Program-made: the position numbers and the translations under genes
The notes under the pieces: generated by a model
Seen by the model: only the letters and a program-made list of their open reading frames with translations
Databases searched by the model: none
What the model was told of the DNA's origin: nothing
Shown: one piece after another, positions 44,142 to 57,406 of the stretch
Numbering within the stretch: position 1 is the first letter of the stretch
How the letters are laid out: each line of letters starts with the position of its first letter
Origin: Isoetes taiwanensis
Taxonomy: Eukaryota; Streptophyta; Lycopodiopsida; Isoetales; Isoetaceae
Reading direction: 5' to 3'
Assembly: GCA_021234155.1 (NCBI GenBank)
Contig: JAJEKV010000055.1
Coordinates: forward strand, 124,001 to 188,000
DNA: 64,000 nucleotides

Positions 44142-44532
44142 ACACTATCAAAAAGATCGGAGAGAGCTTTCCAACGCAATAAAAATCATCTCAAACAGAG
44201 CTCTGGATCAACTATCAAAAAGATCGGAGAGAGCTTTCCAACGCAATAAAAATCATCTCAAACAGAGCTCTGGATCAAAAGTTATGATAAGAAATGTGTT
44301 GCCGGCGGGGAAACTGCACTACATGCGCCCTTCAAGCCCTTCATGCGCCCATTATGCACCACACACACAAAAAGAAGGCTTTTGTTGTGAGCCATTGGTT
44401 GTTGACCATTGGAAAAAAAGGCTAAAATCAATGGCCCTTCATGTGCCCATTATGCACCACACGCACAAAAAAAGGGCTTTTGTTGTGAGCCATTGGTTGT
44501 TGACCATTGAAAAAAAAAGGCTAAAATCAATG
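44142..44532 (+). repeat. Two adjacent tandem duplications
   Basis: A ~67-bp unit (ACTATCAAAAAGATCGGAGA, then GAGCTTTCCAACGC, ending AGCTCTGGATCA) is present twice at 44142-44278. A ~98-bp unit (CCCTTCATGYGCCCATTATG, ending GGCTAAAATCAATGG) is present twice at 44335-44532. The second pair differs by a few bases. Confidence 0.85.
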
Positions 44533-44784
44533 GCTCAGAAATGGTGCACTCTAGATGTACGCATTAGTACATCCATTTGAATACATCACGAAATCATAGG
44601 AAAACCTTAGTGAAAAGTGTACAAAAACACAAACAAAATCCCCTGTTATTATGCTACATATTCGACTCTTCTCTTCTATATCTTTGTGGCTGGTGGCCTC
44701 TGCAATTTCTCAGCGTAGCACTTGTCGCTTCTGGAGAGCACCTAGGGGCAGACCCCCACGGTCGGGCCTAGACTCTCTCTCTCG

Positions 44785-46320
44785 GTTTTTGTGGATTTTA
44801 GCAAGGCTTTTGACATGGTAAACAGGCAAAATTTATGGCAAAGGTTGGTGGACTTGGATATCCCAAAGGAACTCAGACATGCAGTAAACATTCTTTATGA
44901 GAAGGTTCTTGTACAGTTATCATCCCCCTTTGTAGAGATGTGTAGTGAAGTGGTGGAAAGTAACATGGGAGTGAAGCAGGGGTGTCCTCTGTCACCCACC
45001 CTGTTTGGCCTTTTTATAGACCAGCTTGAAAGTTGGATAAGGGCACATGGAGGAGATGGTACGCCTTTGCATGGGTATATACTTATGCTTTTGTTGTATG
45101 CGGATGATGTGGTGCTACTATCGCGAAGCATACAAGGGCTTCAAAGACACTTAGATGTGCTTGAAAATTTCTGTAACGCTAAAGGCATGCAGGTAAATCT
45201 GGATAAGACCAAAGTTGTGGTCTTTGGGGCGAACAAAACAGACCATGTCCATGTCTCCTTTAAGGGTAAACAAGTGGAAGTTGTGGAGAATTATAAATAC
45301 TTGGGGCTGATTGTAGACAAGAGCCCTAATTGGAATCAAGCAGTTGAACACAGAGTAAATGCTGGACTAAAAGCTCTCTATGCTATGCAGAGGAAGTGTG
45401 TGAACGCTGACATTTGGAACTTTGAGATGAAACGCATGCTCTATAAAGTCCTTGTTCAGACGGTACTGCTTTATGGTTGCGAAGTGTGGGGGCCGGGCCT
45501 TGCCAATGATAGTTGGAGAAAGGTGAAAAAGATACAAAAAAAATTCTTTCACACTGAGCTAGGGACGAAGATGCAAACGCCATACGACATGATGCTTGTG
45601 GAGTGTGGAATGATGTCCTTAGAAGCCGAAGCAATGTGTAGACTTTTGCGCTATGTATGTAAAGTCAAATATGGTATGCCAAGCAATAGCCTACCGAGAC
45701 TTGCTATGGAGGAAACCAGAGAGAAGGGTTGGTATGCAGATATTGGCAGGTGGCTTACGAGGTGGGGGATGAACATCCAGGAATTACAGATGCACAAAGA
45801 AGATATTGAGGGGTGGGTTCGAAAGAGCTTCCTCGACAAGTCGTGGAGCGTACCAGCGGTAAAGAAAGAATACTATAGGACCCAGATAAATCCTGCAATG
45901 CAGACACCACACTATCTTGCGGAACAGATATCAGTGAAACATAGACAAACAATTGCTAGAATACGGCTAAGTTCACGCAGACTCAGTGAGGAGATCGGAA
46001 GATGGGCGGATATTGCACATAATCTTAGGCACTGCAAGGTCTGTACTGAAGGAGTGGTGGAGGATGAGGCCCATGTCCTACTTCGGTGTCACGCTTATTC
46101 TGAGGTAAGAGCCAAACATGGGATTGATGCTGTCTCTTTGGATGGGTTTTTCCGGTATCCAGGATCAGTTATAGGGGAGTGCATTGTTGATATCCTCAAC
46201 CTAAGGGATGAATGTTTGAAAAAACAAAAGATAGAAGAGGTAGAGATAGAAGAGCCCAGTGTGTTATTCTCAGAAGACGCACTGGATGATCTGTTTTACA
46301 ACTTTGAATGTATTTTGTAA
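44785..46320 (+). pseudogene. LINE A reverse transcriptase, C-terminal two thirds
   Basis: The open frame of about 511 codons has no start of its own because of 5' truncation. Motif A is FVDFSKAFDMV. GVKQGCPLSPTLF (motif B) and LLLYADDVVLL (motif C, 45097-45108 for YADD) are intact. QVNLDKTKVVVFG and YKYLGLIVD follow. The C-terminus has a CCHC-type finger, CKVCTEGVVEDEAHVLLRC. The frame is clean to its stop, so truncation rather than decay killed this copy. Confidence 0.92.
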
Positions 46321-46328
46321 TGTCTCAT

Positions 46329-46342
46329 AGGCCTGTCGGTCT
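46329..46342 (+). other. LINE A 3' stem-loop
   Basis: AGGCC-TGTC-GGTCT forms a five-pair stem with one G-U pair. Equivalent stems lie at 50858-50872 (element B) and 51378-51391 (element C), each shortly before the ATTTC tail. Such 3' stems are recognised by RT in some LINE families, and that role is inferred here. Confidence 0.5.
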
Positions 46343-46378
46343 CGTAGACGAAAATAAAATTTCATTTCATTTCATTTC

Positions 46379-46524
<146 letters not shown>

Positions 46525-46618
46525 GGGAAAAAAGGGCAACAAGGGCAAAAGTCTTCCAAGTGCGACAATCGACAAAAACAAAGCAAAGGGGACCACATCC
46601 GAGGTCACTCTCGTTGGT

Positions 46619-47589
46619 GTGGCATCCAAAAAAACTAAAGGGGCAACATCGGAATCAGGGTCAGACTCAGATGTCGATGTGCATGCCGACTCTATGCATA
46701 CCGAAATGGAGGTGGTCGACTCTCTGCAGGCCGAAACTGCTGCTACTGCTACTATTCAAATGGTGCTGCTAGTGCTGCCGATAGTGCTGCCAGGGCTGCC
46801 ATAACACAAAACGAAATCATATCCTGCTCTATCCAACAGAACAAAGATTTTCAGAAGGAGTTGCTGGCTGCCATGGCGGATAACATGAAGAATATGCTGA
46901 TGGACTTCAAGAGAGAATTTGTGAAGGAATTCATGAGCTCGGTGATGCAAGACATGATTAAAGAGTTACGGAGTTCTTTAGCTAATGATTTTCAATCAGC
47001 ATTAGAAGAGATTAAACAGGAAAATGCTCTGGCCATAAAGGAATTGAAAGAAGAATTAGCTGCAGTAAGAGCAGCTGAAATGAAAGAAGTGAAAGAGGAT
47101 ATTAAATCAGAAATGGAGGAGGTAAAAGAAGACATACTGAAGATACAAAGTTACCAGGATACCTCCGAGATCATGGCAGTGAAAACAGAATTACAGGAAT
47201 ATATTGAAGGACAATAAAGGAAGCAACGGGCACTGAATCTCAGGATTGTGGGTATGCCAGAACAAGAAAATGAAAATACAAAAGAAGCAGTGACTAAATT
47301 ATTTGAGGAGAAATTGGAGATAATGGATACGAATGTGCTTGATGCTTTTTGGGTAGGAAAGAAAGAGATAGGGACAAGACACGTTGTGGTTCGGTTCCAG
47401 ACTAGAGATGCTCGTTTTTCTGTACTCAGGAACAGATTCAAATTGAAAGACCAGTTCATTTGGATCAATGAAGATCTGACAAACGAACAAATGATGGAAA
47501 AGAAACAGGAATTAGAGAAAATGAAGGAAGCTAGAGCCAATAATAAGAAAGTCACATGGAGAAAGGGGAAAGCTGTGATTGAAACATAG
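46619..47589 (+). pseudogene. LINE B ORF1 (coiled coil plus RRM-like)
   Basis: An upstream piece [20 protein letters not shown] (46619) is serine/aspartate-rich. The main frame 46861-47589 has a long charged coiled coil (MADNMKNMLM, then KQENALAIKELKEELAAVRA). A single in-frame TAA (47215-47217) interrupts it. It continues with LRIVGMPEQENENTKEAV, RHVVVRFQTRDARFSVLRN and QFIWINEDLTNEQM. Coiled coil followed by an RRM and a small C-terminal domain is the architecture of animal L1 ORF1p (Transposase_22 type), an RNA-binding chaperone. Plant L1 elements usually carry a DUF4283/CCHC protein instead. Confidence 0.8.
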
Positions 47590-48340
47590 GAAGTGTAGGA
47601 GACCTTTAGGATAGGTATATGGAATATTAACACACTTACAGTAGATAAGATTATCAGTATGGAAGATATTTTATGTGAAGTAGACATGATTTGCTTTGTA
47701 GAAACTAAAGAGCACGATCTGTTTGGACTGCCAGAAATTGAAAATTTTAAAAACATTTACTCAGTTAAGAATGTAAGATTTACACAGGGTGATTGTGGCA
47801 ATGGTGGAGTAGCTTTCTATATTCGGGAAGAGTATGCGCATATTGTCAAAGGGGTAAGAAAGGACATAAATAACCAATACATGTGGATAGAGATCATTAG
47901 AGGAATGAACATCACATATATGGCAGTCTGCTATTCTGCGCCGCACCATAAGCAGGCTTATGCAGCTGCGCCGGATGCTTCAGGTGATAACCCATTCTAT
48001 AATTTGGAGCAGGATATCATGGTATATCAAGAAAAGGGCCAGGTTATCATAACATGAGACTTTAATGCACGTACAAAACATAAACAAGCTACGGTTTATA
48101 TTGATGCTGAAGACCATCTGTGGCTTGAGGCTGAAGAAGTGGCTGGAGACGCACATCAGCAGATCCAATTCTGACCAAAACAGGTAGGCAACTATTGAAT
48201 TTATGTAGTAGTGCTAATATGCGCATCATGAATGGCATAAGCAGATACCCGAGATCAGGAGGCTTCACATGTAGACAACGAAGTGTGGTGGACTACCTTA
48301 TATGTGGAGAAGATACAGCTCAATATATCTAGGATTTTAT
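47590..48340 (+). pseudogene. LINE B endonuclease domain
   Basis: The AP-type endonuclease is recognisable in IGIWNINTLTVDKI, then ICFVETKEHDL (the catalytic Glu region), GNGGVAFYIREEY, VIIT*DFNARTKHK and, further on, SDHVPILL just after 48340. The stop in VIIT*DFNAR (TGA at 48055-48057) is a single-codon lesion next to the catalytic DxN motif. Further frameshifts occur near 48170. The role by family is to nick the target DNA, here presumably the TC repeat. Confidence 0.85.
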
Positions 48341-50713
48341 TGTTATGGATGATGGGATTGAATCTGATCATGTCCCAATACTCCTGGTTCTACCAGCTTT
48401 AGCACATAAAGCAACACATACAAAGCACATGCCGAGAATAAGATATGATTACAAACAGGCCGAACACTTTAGAAAGGATACTGAGCATGCTATTGCAAAC
48501 ATGTGTTGGCCTGATGATGCTCCTACCTTATCTGATGCCATTGCCTCGATGTTAGTGGAATCTGCCAGCAGATGTTTTGTCCCACAACGCATTATTAAGG
48601 GATTAAAATGCAATGCATGGTATGATGGGGACTGTAAAGAATTGAAAAAGAGTTTTCTAAGGGCAAAAGGAGAGTTAGTAAAATTAATAAGGAAGAAGAA
48701 ACGTGCATATCTCTTTAAGAGACAAGAGCAGCTCGTCCAAGAATACCTCAAAGAGCCAAAAAAATTCTGGAATAGGATGAAAAAGGAAAAAGCAAATGAT
48801 GTAGCCATTACTGCGCAGGAGCTATGGCAACATGTACATAATTTGTATCATGTAGCAGGCGTAGGTGAAGATATAAGGGGCAAATCAGATCTGTCCATAA
48901 CTATGGAGGACGTTGAGGATGGAATCAAAAGATTATCAAATGGTAAGGCGAGAGACATACAGGATCTTGGGGCTGAATTGCTGAAATGGGCAAGCAAAGA
49001 ACTATATGTAGGAGTGGCGAAATTACTCAACTTGGTGCTTAAACAAGGCTTTCCGCTCTCATGGCAGACTAACAGGATTGTACCTCTTTGGAAAGGTGGT
49101 GACCCTACAATAGCCAATAATTATCGTACCTTGATGATTAGTAGCTTATTCTCTAAATTATTTGCCACTATTATAGAGAAGAAACTAAGCCAATGGCGGA
49201 AGAGAAACATATCAGATCTGAAACTCAGGCAGGATTCCGTGCTCATAGATCCACAACAGATCACCTTGTTACATTGAAGGCGATCATGGATTCGGTTAAG
49301 GGTAAGAAGAAGCCAGTTTACATTCTTTTTGTAGATTTTAAAAAGGCATTTCATAAGATATCCAGAGATAAATTATGGAGACGGATGGAGAAATTACAGA
49401 TACCTGTTGATCTTAGGGAAGCGGTAAGAACATTATATGAAAAAGTTCTTGTGCAGTTATCATTTCCCTTTTCATTAGATGCTCCTGAGACAATCTTAAG
49501 TAATATCGGAGTTAAACAGGGATGCCCTTTATCTCCTACGCTGTTCAGACTATTCATCGATAGTCTGGACGAATGGCTTACTGAGAATGGAGGAGATGGT
49601 ACGGTTTTGCATGATTATGTGGTAAGATTGCTAATGTATGCTGATGATGTGGTCATTTTTGCGCGTACTCCTGAACAAATGCAGAAACACATAGATGCAT
49701 TAGCTTCCTTTTGTGATCATACCGATATGCAGGTGAACCTTGAGAAAACAAAGGTTATGGCAGTTGGGATTCTTAGGCAGACATGCTTTAAGTTTAATGG
49801 GGCTGAAATTCAGACTTGTGAATCCTATAAATACCTTGGGCTGGAAATCCACCGAAACCATAGATGGAACACATGCATAGCACAGAGGATCGAAGGTGGG
49901 CTTAAAGCCTTGTATAATATGCAAAGCATAAGCAGACGAATTCATTTGTGGTCTTGGGAAATGAAAATTAAGCTTTTCTTTGTGTTAGTGCAGACTGTAG
50001 TGCTTTATGGCTGTGAAGTATGGGGACCAAGTCTGCCTAAAGGATTATGGGAGGATATAGAACAAGTATTGAAAAAGTTTTTGAGACAGGAGATAGGAGC
50101 TAAAATGCAAACTCCATTTCCCATGCTGTTAGCTGAATGTGGCTTGATGCCGATGGAAGGTGAAGCAATGGTCAGGTGTATCCGATATGTGAGAAAGTTG
50201 AAAAAACAAACAGATGCTCGGATTCCATATAATGCCATGATGTCTAGTCTTGAGCGGGGATGGTTTGCTGACACAGTGTCTTGGCTAAGAAGATGGGACA
50301 TTGCATTGGAAGCTGCACTATCGTATGATGGTGATATCAGACAATGGGTGAAAAAGAAGGTAATAGATAAATTATGGCAGAATCCACCAACCAAGATGTG
50401 TTTGTATAGATTGAATATGAATTCTAATCTAATGCAGGCTAAGCATCTACAGGAGAACATATCTATAGGTAAGAGGCATGCTATCAGCCGGCTTCGTCTC
50501 AGCTCACATAGGCTGGGCGTGGAAGCTGGGCGCTGGAGTAACTTACCCAGAGAATGCAGAACCTGCAAGGTTTGTGGAGGTGCAGAGTTAGAGGATGAGC
50601 GTCACTATATGCCCTGCATACGAGCTACTGAGGGCTCAATACGGCGTCAAAGTAGAGAATCTATTCTAGTTATTTGCTTTAGATGCAAATGTAGTGGGTG
50701 CTTTCATTATTGA
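48341..50713 (+). pseudogene. LINE B reverse transcriptase
   Basis: The first part (48345-49277) contains SDHVPILL and then the RT N-terminal block LSNGKARDIQDLGAELLKW, RIVPLWKGGDP. A frameshift near 49200-49270 leads into a 506-codon frame with RSETQAGFRAHRSTTDHLV, FVDFKKAFHKI (motif A), GVKQGCPLSPTLF (motif B) and LLMYADDVVIF (motif C, 49637-49648). The C-terminal finger is CKVCGGAELEDERHYMPC. It is longer than the copy in element A because the 5' end is retained. The catalytic residues are intact but the reading frame is not. Confidence 0.92.
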
Positions 50714-50899
50714 TATTTTAAAATGTAGAGAAACATATGTAGAGAGAAATATGTCTTTTGATATTGATAACATTGATGATTATGAGGAGAGAGCTGAGGA
50801 AGTCCTACATGAGGATTTCTCAGAAGAAATTATGGAATTGCACTTTTATCGTCTTATAGACCTATGAGGTCTCCGCAGACGTAATAACATTTCATTTCA

Positions 50900-51419
<520 letters not shown>

Positions 51420-51504
<85 letters not shown>
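51420..51504 (+). repeat. (TC)n microsatellite after LINE C
   Basis: About 40 TC units with one extra T near 51431, ending in TTATCTCTCTATAATA. Confidence 0.97.
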
Positions 51505-51506
<2 letters not shown>

Positions 51507-53570
51507 ATCTCTCTATAATAACTGCAATTAACATATAATGCAGATCACACTGAAAAGTATTGCTACTCAAAGCGGACCCCAAACATTCACCGTGTCCATC
51601 AGCTCATGTAATATGCAGCTATTGTTTATGGACCTTGCCAAGATGCTGCGTAGCATTAATCTTTATTTCATGGCCCTTCCCATGTATGGTGCTAGATGCA
51701 AAATGTTCCTTTTAATGGTAATCTACCATCTCCATTTTCCGAGAGATTTTGGGAATGCTTATATCCGAAGAAGGCTGAATAGCATGGATGGAGGCAACTA
51801 CAACTAAAGCAGAGGCGGCAAAATGATAATCGAAGGAAGAAAGCCAACAATAGGAGAACGGGGAAACACGATTTGGCCATAGCCAACCCTTGTAGAATCT
51901 GCAAAATAAAAAGCTCTTCTAACTTGTGAATCTATAAGCGGAATTGGGTAAAGCCTTGCATAACCAGTGCCGCTCTGATAATTATACCATTTCGCCATAG
52001 CCAGAAGAAACAAAAATGAGGAAAGACCTGCTCCTTGCATCGTATCAAGCAAAACCGAAGATCTAATGATTAAAATAAGAATAACAAAATCAAGGACTCA
52101 AAATGCCCACTTACTCCTATGTTTAAAAAAATAAATAAAATCAACCAGCTATATATCCCAATCTGGACACTTCATCTGCATCAATGGTCCATAATGAAAG
52201 TTGATCACATATACTCTAAATCCCTTTTCGTATATATAAAGATACAGGAGAAAAACATGGAGAAATAATGCATGAGATTTGAAATCAGCAATCTTAGAAA
52301 ATACCTTCGCATTTGAGATAAAGCACCTTTGAGAAGCACCTTTGAGAACCTTGTACAAGGCTTATTCCCAAGTTATCAAAAGGTCCTAACAATCAAATGG
52401 GTAATTCAAACGTGCTAGATGGCTGCCTTTTCCACTCTGTAAGCATGGAGTGCTGCTAGTGGACATAGGCAACCGTATTCCAATAAACCATCATCTAAGA
52501 AATCTGAACTGAAGACACAATTCTAAGCAGACTGAAATAGAGGCACATATTTGAGAAAGTGCAAATGCGCAAAGGACGCCAAAGCCACGATGTTCAAAAG
52601 ATAATCTACAAAAGACTTGAATATTTTAGAATCAAAATATGACCCCCAACTAGCAGCATAAAACCCTACTCTCACAAAGATGAGACAATTCGCAGACCCA
52701 AATGCTCAAGAATCAATGCCAATTCGTAGGTTTCAAGAGTTGCCACAGGGCTCTTCCACCAACAATCGTGACAGGCAAACTGACACCTACAATAAGTTTC
52801 GGGTAGTCATGTCGAATATTCGGGTATATTCTAGCATATACTTGGGATATTCCAACTTCCCACATAACCGAGGGCTTGCCCATAGGGGCAACCCAAAAAG
52901 ACATTTCATTTGATTTCTCTCTTGCTCACTTTTGTTATTGCTATGTTATAAAAACTTGTGCTACTCCATTTATGAGAGCCTTGCATCATTTGGCTTTACT
53001 CTCTTATTTAAATCCTATGTTAATCTTAAGTCAATAGTGGCCTTATGCTATTTATCATACTTCCATGTGGTCGTGCCAATGTTAGAGTCTACCATGGTGC
53101 CTAGTTAGTGGTGGCTCTTGTATCAAGTTGGCCCTCATGCTTGGTGGGTTAAGCCTTATGTGCCAGTGGGTGGTAGCGGGTGGTAGCTGGCTACAAGCAA
53201 AGAGGTATTCGATCATGTCTAGTTGCAGTCCTCTCGTGCCTCTTGTAATTTTCTCATCACAACAAATGCATGCTTATTGCATTTTCGTTTCCCCTTCAAT
53301 GCACTATACACGTGAGTAATGGGGTGACACCATTAAGCGTTTGATGATAATGACCCACACATTGGATTGTTGAATATTGCTAAATTATAACAATATGGGA
53401 CGCTAGGCTATAGTATCTTATAGATCAAGATGTAAAATGATGTATTAGACACAACAAACAAGCGTACTTGAATAAGTTATTCATTATCATTTCCAAACAA
53501 GAATGTAATACTGAATCATAATACAAGAATGAAAAGGCATGTGTTTGATCTTATACAATAAAATTCTTCG
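51505..53570. other. Intergenic DNA between LINE C and the permease gene
   Basis: No gene is recognised. On the minus strand 51804-52040 reads MQGAGLSSFLFLLAMAKWY, then ARLYPIPLIDSQVRRAFYF, which looks like a signal peptide plus secreted N-terminus and could be a first exon or remnant. I find no continuation. The last ~100 bases before 53571 are the permease 3' UTR. Confidence 0.4.
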
Positions 53571-55621
53571 TTAGTAATGCGTCTTGAACGGGGTGTAATT
53601 TTTGAGCGAAAGGATGATGCCCTCCACCGATCCTAGAGCAGCAGCTATGGAGACGATAAGGCAACCAACATTAAGGATCTGAAGTCCGGTCCACTTGGCT
53701 GTCCATTTTGATATTCGAGCTTGAGAAATATGCATCGTCACAGGAAAATACACTGTAAGTGGCCAGAATGCCAAGGCCCCCAATAACCCTAGCACATCGT
53801 TGAAAAATGGTAGCAGCATAGACACCACTGTTGTAGTTATTACAAAAATTGTCCTGAATATAAGTCTGAATGCTGTGATCTTGAAAGGCCTTATGTAAGG
53901 AATTCTAACATCATGTTCTATGTGAAGGATATGGCTCTTGGGCCATTTTCTTATGCTGTATTCTTCCACAAATGCAAATATTGGTTGGCAGTATACCTGC
54001 AGACAATAGGCAGAATTGCATCAAATTTTAGGGTAAGTAAAATTGTGTTAGAGACTCTGTATTGGGTTTTTCTGATTTACCTGATATGCACCCACAAGAT
54101 GGACCACAATGCATGCATTTGCAAAATCTACAAGCCAGTAGGGATTGTAGAACCCAAATCCTGTTAGCAGATTTCCTGGAGCATTATTTCCAAATGCTAA
54201 ATATCCAAAACATCCAACAGACATATAAAACGCTGTTGTTGTGAGTACTCCCAAAAGTGATGCCTTTTTCATTGTCTTGTTTTCTGGTGGTGGAGCCTTC
54301 AGTGTATCCTGTGAGAAGATGAGCCTACTATCAGAACTGCTTAATTTGGCCATACTATAAAATATCTATGCAGAAGATTGTTCTTCTTACTTGAATTTCA
54401 ATGAGGATCATGGCAAATGAATAGGCAAATGCTACATTTCCGAGCGCTTGAAAGACCTGCCATAGTTTTTTGGCTTCTGTAAGTCCATCAGCAGTGCTTG
54501 TTCCTCCAATAGTCCCTCTTGAATGTCCTCCTTCTAAACAAGACAAAAAAAGGAAGGAATCAGAATACATGTAAAGAAATTCTTCATAATGGGATGGAAC
54601 TTTTTGATCACCTGCACTCCTAGCTATGGATAAGGCAAGTCCAATGAAAGAGTATGAGAAGGACATTATCGCAGCGACGATTGATAACCACCAGATTCTG
54701 TTGAAGTCAGGAATCTGTGACAGAAGAATCTGCACGACTCCAAAGATGGCCATGTAGATGTTGTTTGAAACATGACATGCTGCATCATCTCCATGCTCAT
54801 GGAAACAGTCTGATCTTCTGATGGCTCTATTTAATCACAAAGAGGATATACACTTAGCTTCACGACGACGTCGTATATTTAACTTAGAAGGCGGGTTATT
54901 TAAAGATAACATCTTACACCATGCTTATTGATGCTGTTATTGTGTAGCCAATTGAAGTTCCCACAAGATTTGTGTACTGCACAAGACCACATAGGAAGAT
55001 TTTTGAACCGCCTGAACAAATTGCACGGAAATAAAAGTTTAGATACAACAAAACTGATCAGACTGAAGGACTTTTAGGATAGAAAGGGAGTATAGACCTA
55101 AATTTGCTCTAACTGCATCCATATATGTATAGTTGCGCTTTCCTGTTACAGGATCAGGTGACCTGTAGCAGTCTGCAAGTAGAACTGAAGTGTAATATGT
55201 CACAAATGCAAAGGCTGCAAGAACTATTGGTCCTGCAATCCATCCTAGTTGAGCCATGCTCCATGCTAGTGACAGAACTCCAGAGCCAATTACTGCGGTG
55301 ATGACATGGGCTGATGCAGTCCATAAGTTCCCTGCGAAGTGCAAATGCAATTATGATTAAAGTTATACTATGATCCAAATCGCACGCAGATTATGTAACA
55401 GACTTTTCATCATAAATAAACACTTCATGTTTGCTTTTCATGGAAGAAGTATGCAAAGAATTCTTCAAGGTGACAAAGTTATGCATTGTGGACCTATGAA
55501 CAATATATTGTAAGGAATTCAACAAAAGAAGACAACCCAAATGTGTTTTAAGAACAAAGAAGCAAGCTTATTCAAGAATTGGCATGAAAAACAAGTAGTT
55601 AGCGACAGAGCTAGCATCCAT

Positions 55622-55674
<53 letters not shown>

Positions 55675-55829
55675 GTTTTTTAAAGGAAAGATGAAATACC
55701 AGTTCGTTTGACATGGCCGTCTTCATCTACAGTAGGGGGGAGGATAATTTCCGCGCTCTCTGCATCCTCATCATCTTGATGTTTGAAGTTCTCAACAGGC
55801 GTTCCGTTTTCCATGTCCGAGATCTTCAT
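53571..55829 (-). CDS. Amino acid permease (AAAP family), 7 exons
   Basis: Proton-coupled amino acid importer of the plant AAP type, presumably in the plasma membrane. Exons on the minus strand are 55829-55700, 55331-55098, 55011-54918, 54826-54612, 54533-54391, 54308-54081 and 53996-53571. All introns are GT-AG with matching phases. The CDS is 1,470 bp (489 aa), the usual AAP length. Family marks are KRTGNLWTASAHVITAVIG and SGVLSLAWSMAQLGW, YTYMDAVRANLGG, YTITASISMVAIRRSDC, SFSYSFIGLALSIA, WQVFQALGNVAFAYSFAMIL, APPPENKTMKKAS, GYLAFGNNAPGNLLTGFGFY, WLVDFANACIVVHLVGAYQ and, at the end, GSVEGIILSLKNYTPFKTHY. The family has about ten membrane helices. The start ATG at 55829 follows GGCAGG; a second ATG five codons later is possible. 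No stops or frameshifts. It is the only intact host gene here. Confidence 0.95.
55622..55674. repeat. (ATAG)n microsatellite in permease intron 1
   Basis: About 13 tetranucleotide units lie within the 368-bp first intron, 22 bases from the exon 1 donor side. Length variation here could affect splicing distance, but nothing in the sequence shows that. Confidence 0.95.
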
Positions 55830-57406
55830 CCTGCCACCTTAAGCTAGAATCTCACAGTTAAAGTGCAAAGATTTTGCTGCTACACTTTGCTGAAGGCTTT
55901 CTGACAGATTCTGAACGGACAGGCAAGCGGTGTCTTCAGCCTTATCATTGGTACGTCTGAATTGTAAGACTAAAGAAAACCGTAAGACTCAAATCTTTCT
56001 CTGCTCAACTGCTGAAGTTCAGAACACAGCGGATAAAAATGGTAAGCAAAACACGGTTGAATCAACTTGAATGCTTGGCAATTTGGGCCTGATTTAGGTG
56101 AATGGATTGGCAAGAGGGAAGGTGTATGGTTCGTCTAATCTGGACTCACCTGGGTTTTATGACCAAATGAGCAACTGGGTCATGGGTTCCTTGATTGGAT
56201 CTCAAAGCAATGAATTGGGTGGTTAATTCCTGAGCTAAACAATGTGTTTTCTTCAGCTAAATTAAGGCTGAGATTCCACTGGCACAATTATGGGAGTGTC
56301 AACTAACTGAACACCAATCCTTTGATGGCATCTCAGATTTGAAGCTTTGATGGCATCTCAGATTTGAAGCCAAGTTTGATTTTTTTTAATTTTGAACTAA
56401 TTGCCACTGCCGTGGGTAGAATTATTGCCTATCTTAGGTCACAGAAGGAAGCCGCAGTTGAGATTTTGCTCCCAAGTGCCGTTTGTTGATAGTAGAATCT
56501 GGCCAGCTAACAGAATCAAAAAGAGAAAACAAAATTTACAGATGCAGAATGGTGTTCCTTATGATCTAGACGAAACATAAAAGGTGGAGTTAGGTAAAAG
56601 CTTTCTGCCTGAATTTTTGTTCAGCAGATTGGTCGCCTTGATTCGGGACAAAGTGAATGACCTAATTTTTGGCGATCAAATCTGCCATGCAATCCAGCTC
56701 AAAGCATTTAATGGCTTCCATGGCTAAATATATCCATCCCATGATTCCCAAGGTGGTACCTTAGTATATTTGGCCTTTTGCATACCTTAAAGCAACCTGT
56801 ATTACAAGAGTATCGTGGACTCTTTTGCTCCACATGCATATGTTCGACGTACATATTTACTCTTCCATCCTTTAGCATCTTTCTTTCATGCGTAACCTTT
56901 CGCTCTCTTTCTCTTCATCTTCATCTTCTTCCCCTGCCTTCGTATCTCGCCCTTCGCCGCCTCACCTAGCGTGATTCGATTCGCAGTACGTCTCTACCCT
57001 CCCAATGTAACTACGTGTTTCGAATGAATACATCCAACTCTCCCCTCCTCCCCCCAACTGAGATTAAAAGTGGTTGCTACCACACAACGCTAACACATTG
57101 CTTTCCAACAGCAAACTTGCATGAGTTGCAAATGAATTCTCCTTGCGTAATTGGGATCAGATGCTATCATTGGTGCTAAAAGCTAACATGTTGCTTCCCC
57201 GCAATAAACTTGCAACTTGATTCCACCACAATCTTTGAAGCGAGCCTACTTTCCCAGGCGTCTGCTCTACTGCCTTATCAACTTGCCTTGCACTAGAGAG
57301 ATTCTTTGGAGTTTATAAGAATCATGCAAGTTATCATGTAATGGTTGCTTGTAAATTGATAACGGGGATATAAATTAGACTTCATTGTATTGCCTAATGG
57401 TATGTT
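55830..57406. other. Permease upstream region
   Basis: It should hold the permease promoter and 5' UTR. I could not assign a TATA box. A 25-bp tandem duplication (TTTGATGGCATCTCAGATTT, then GAAGC) lies at 56321-56370. No other gene is seen. Confidence 0.5.
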
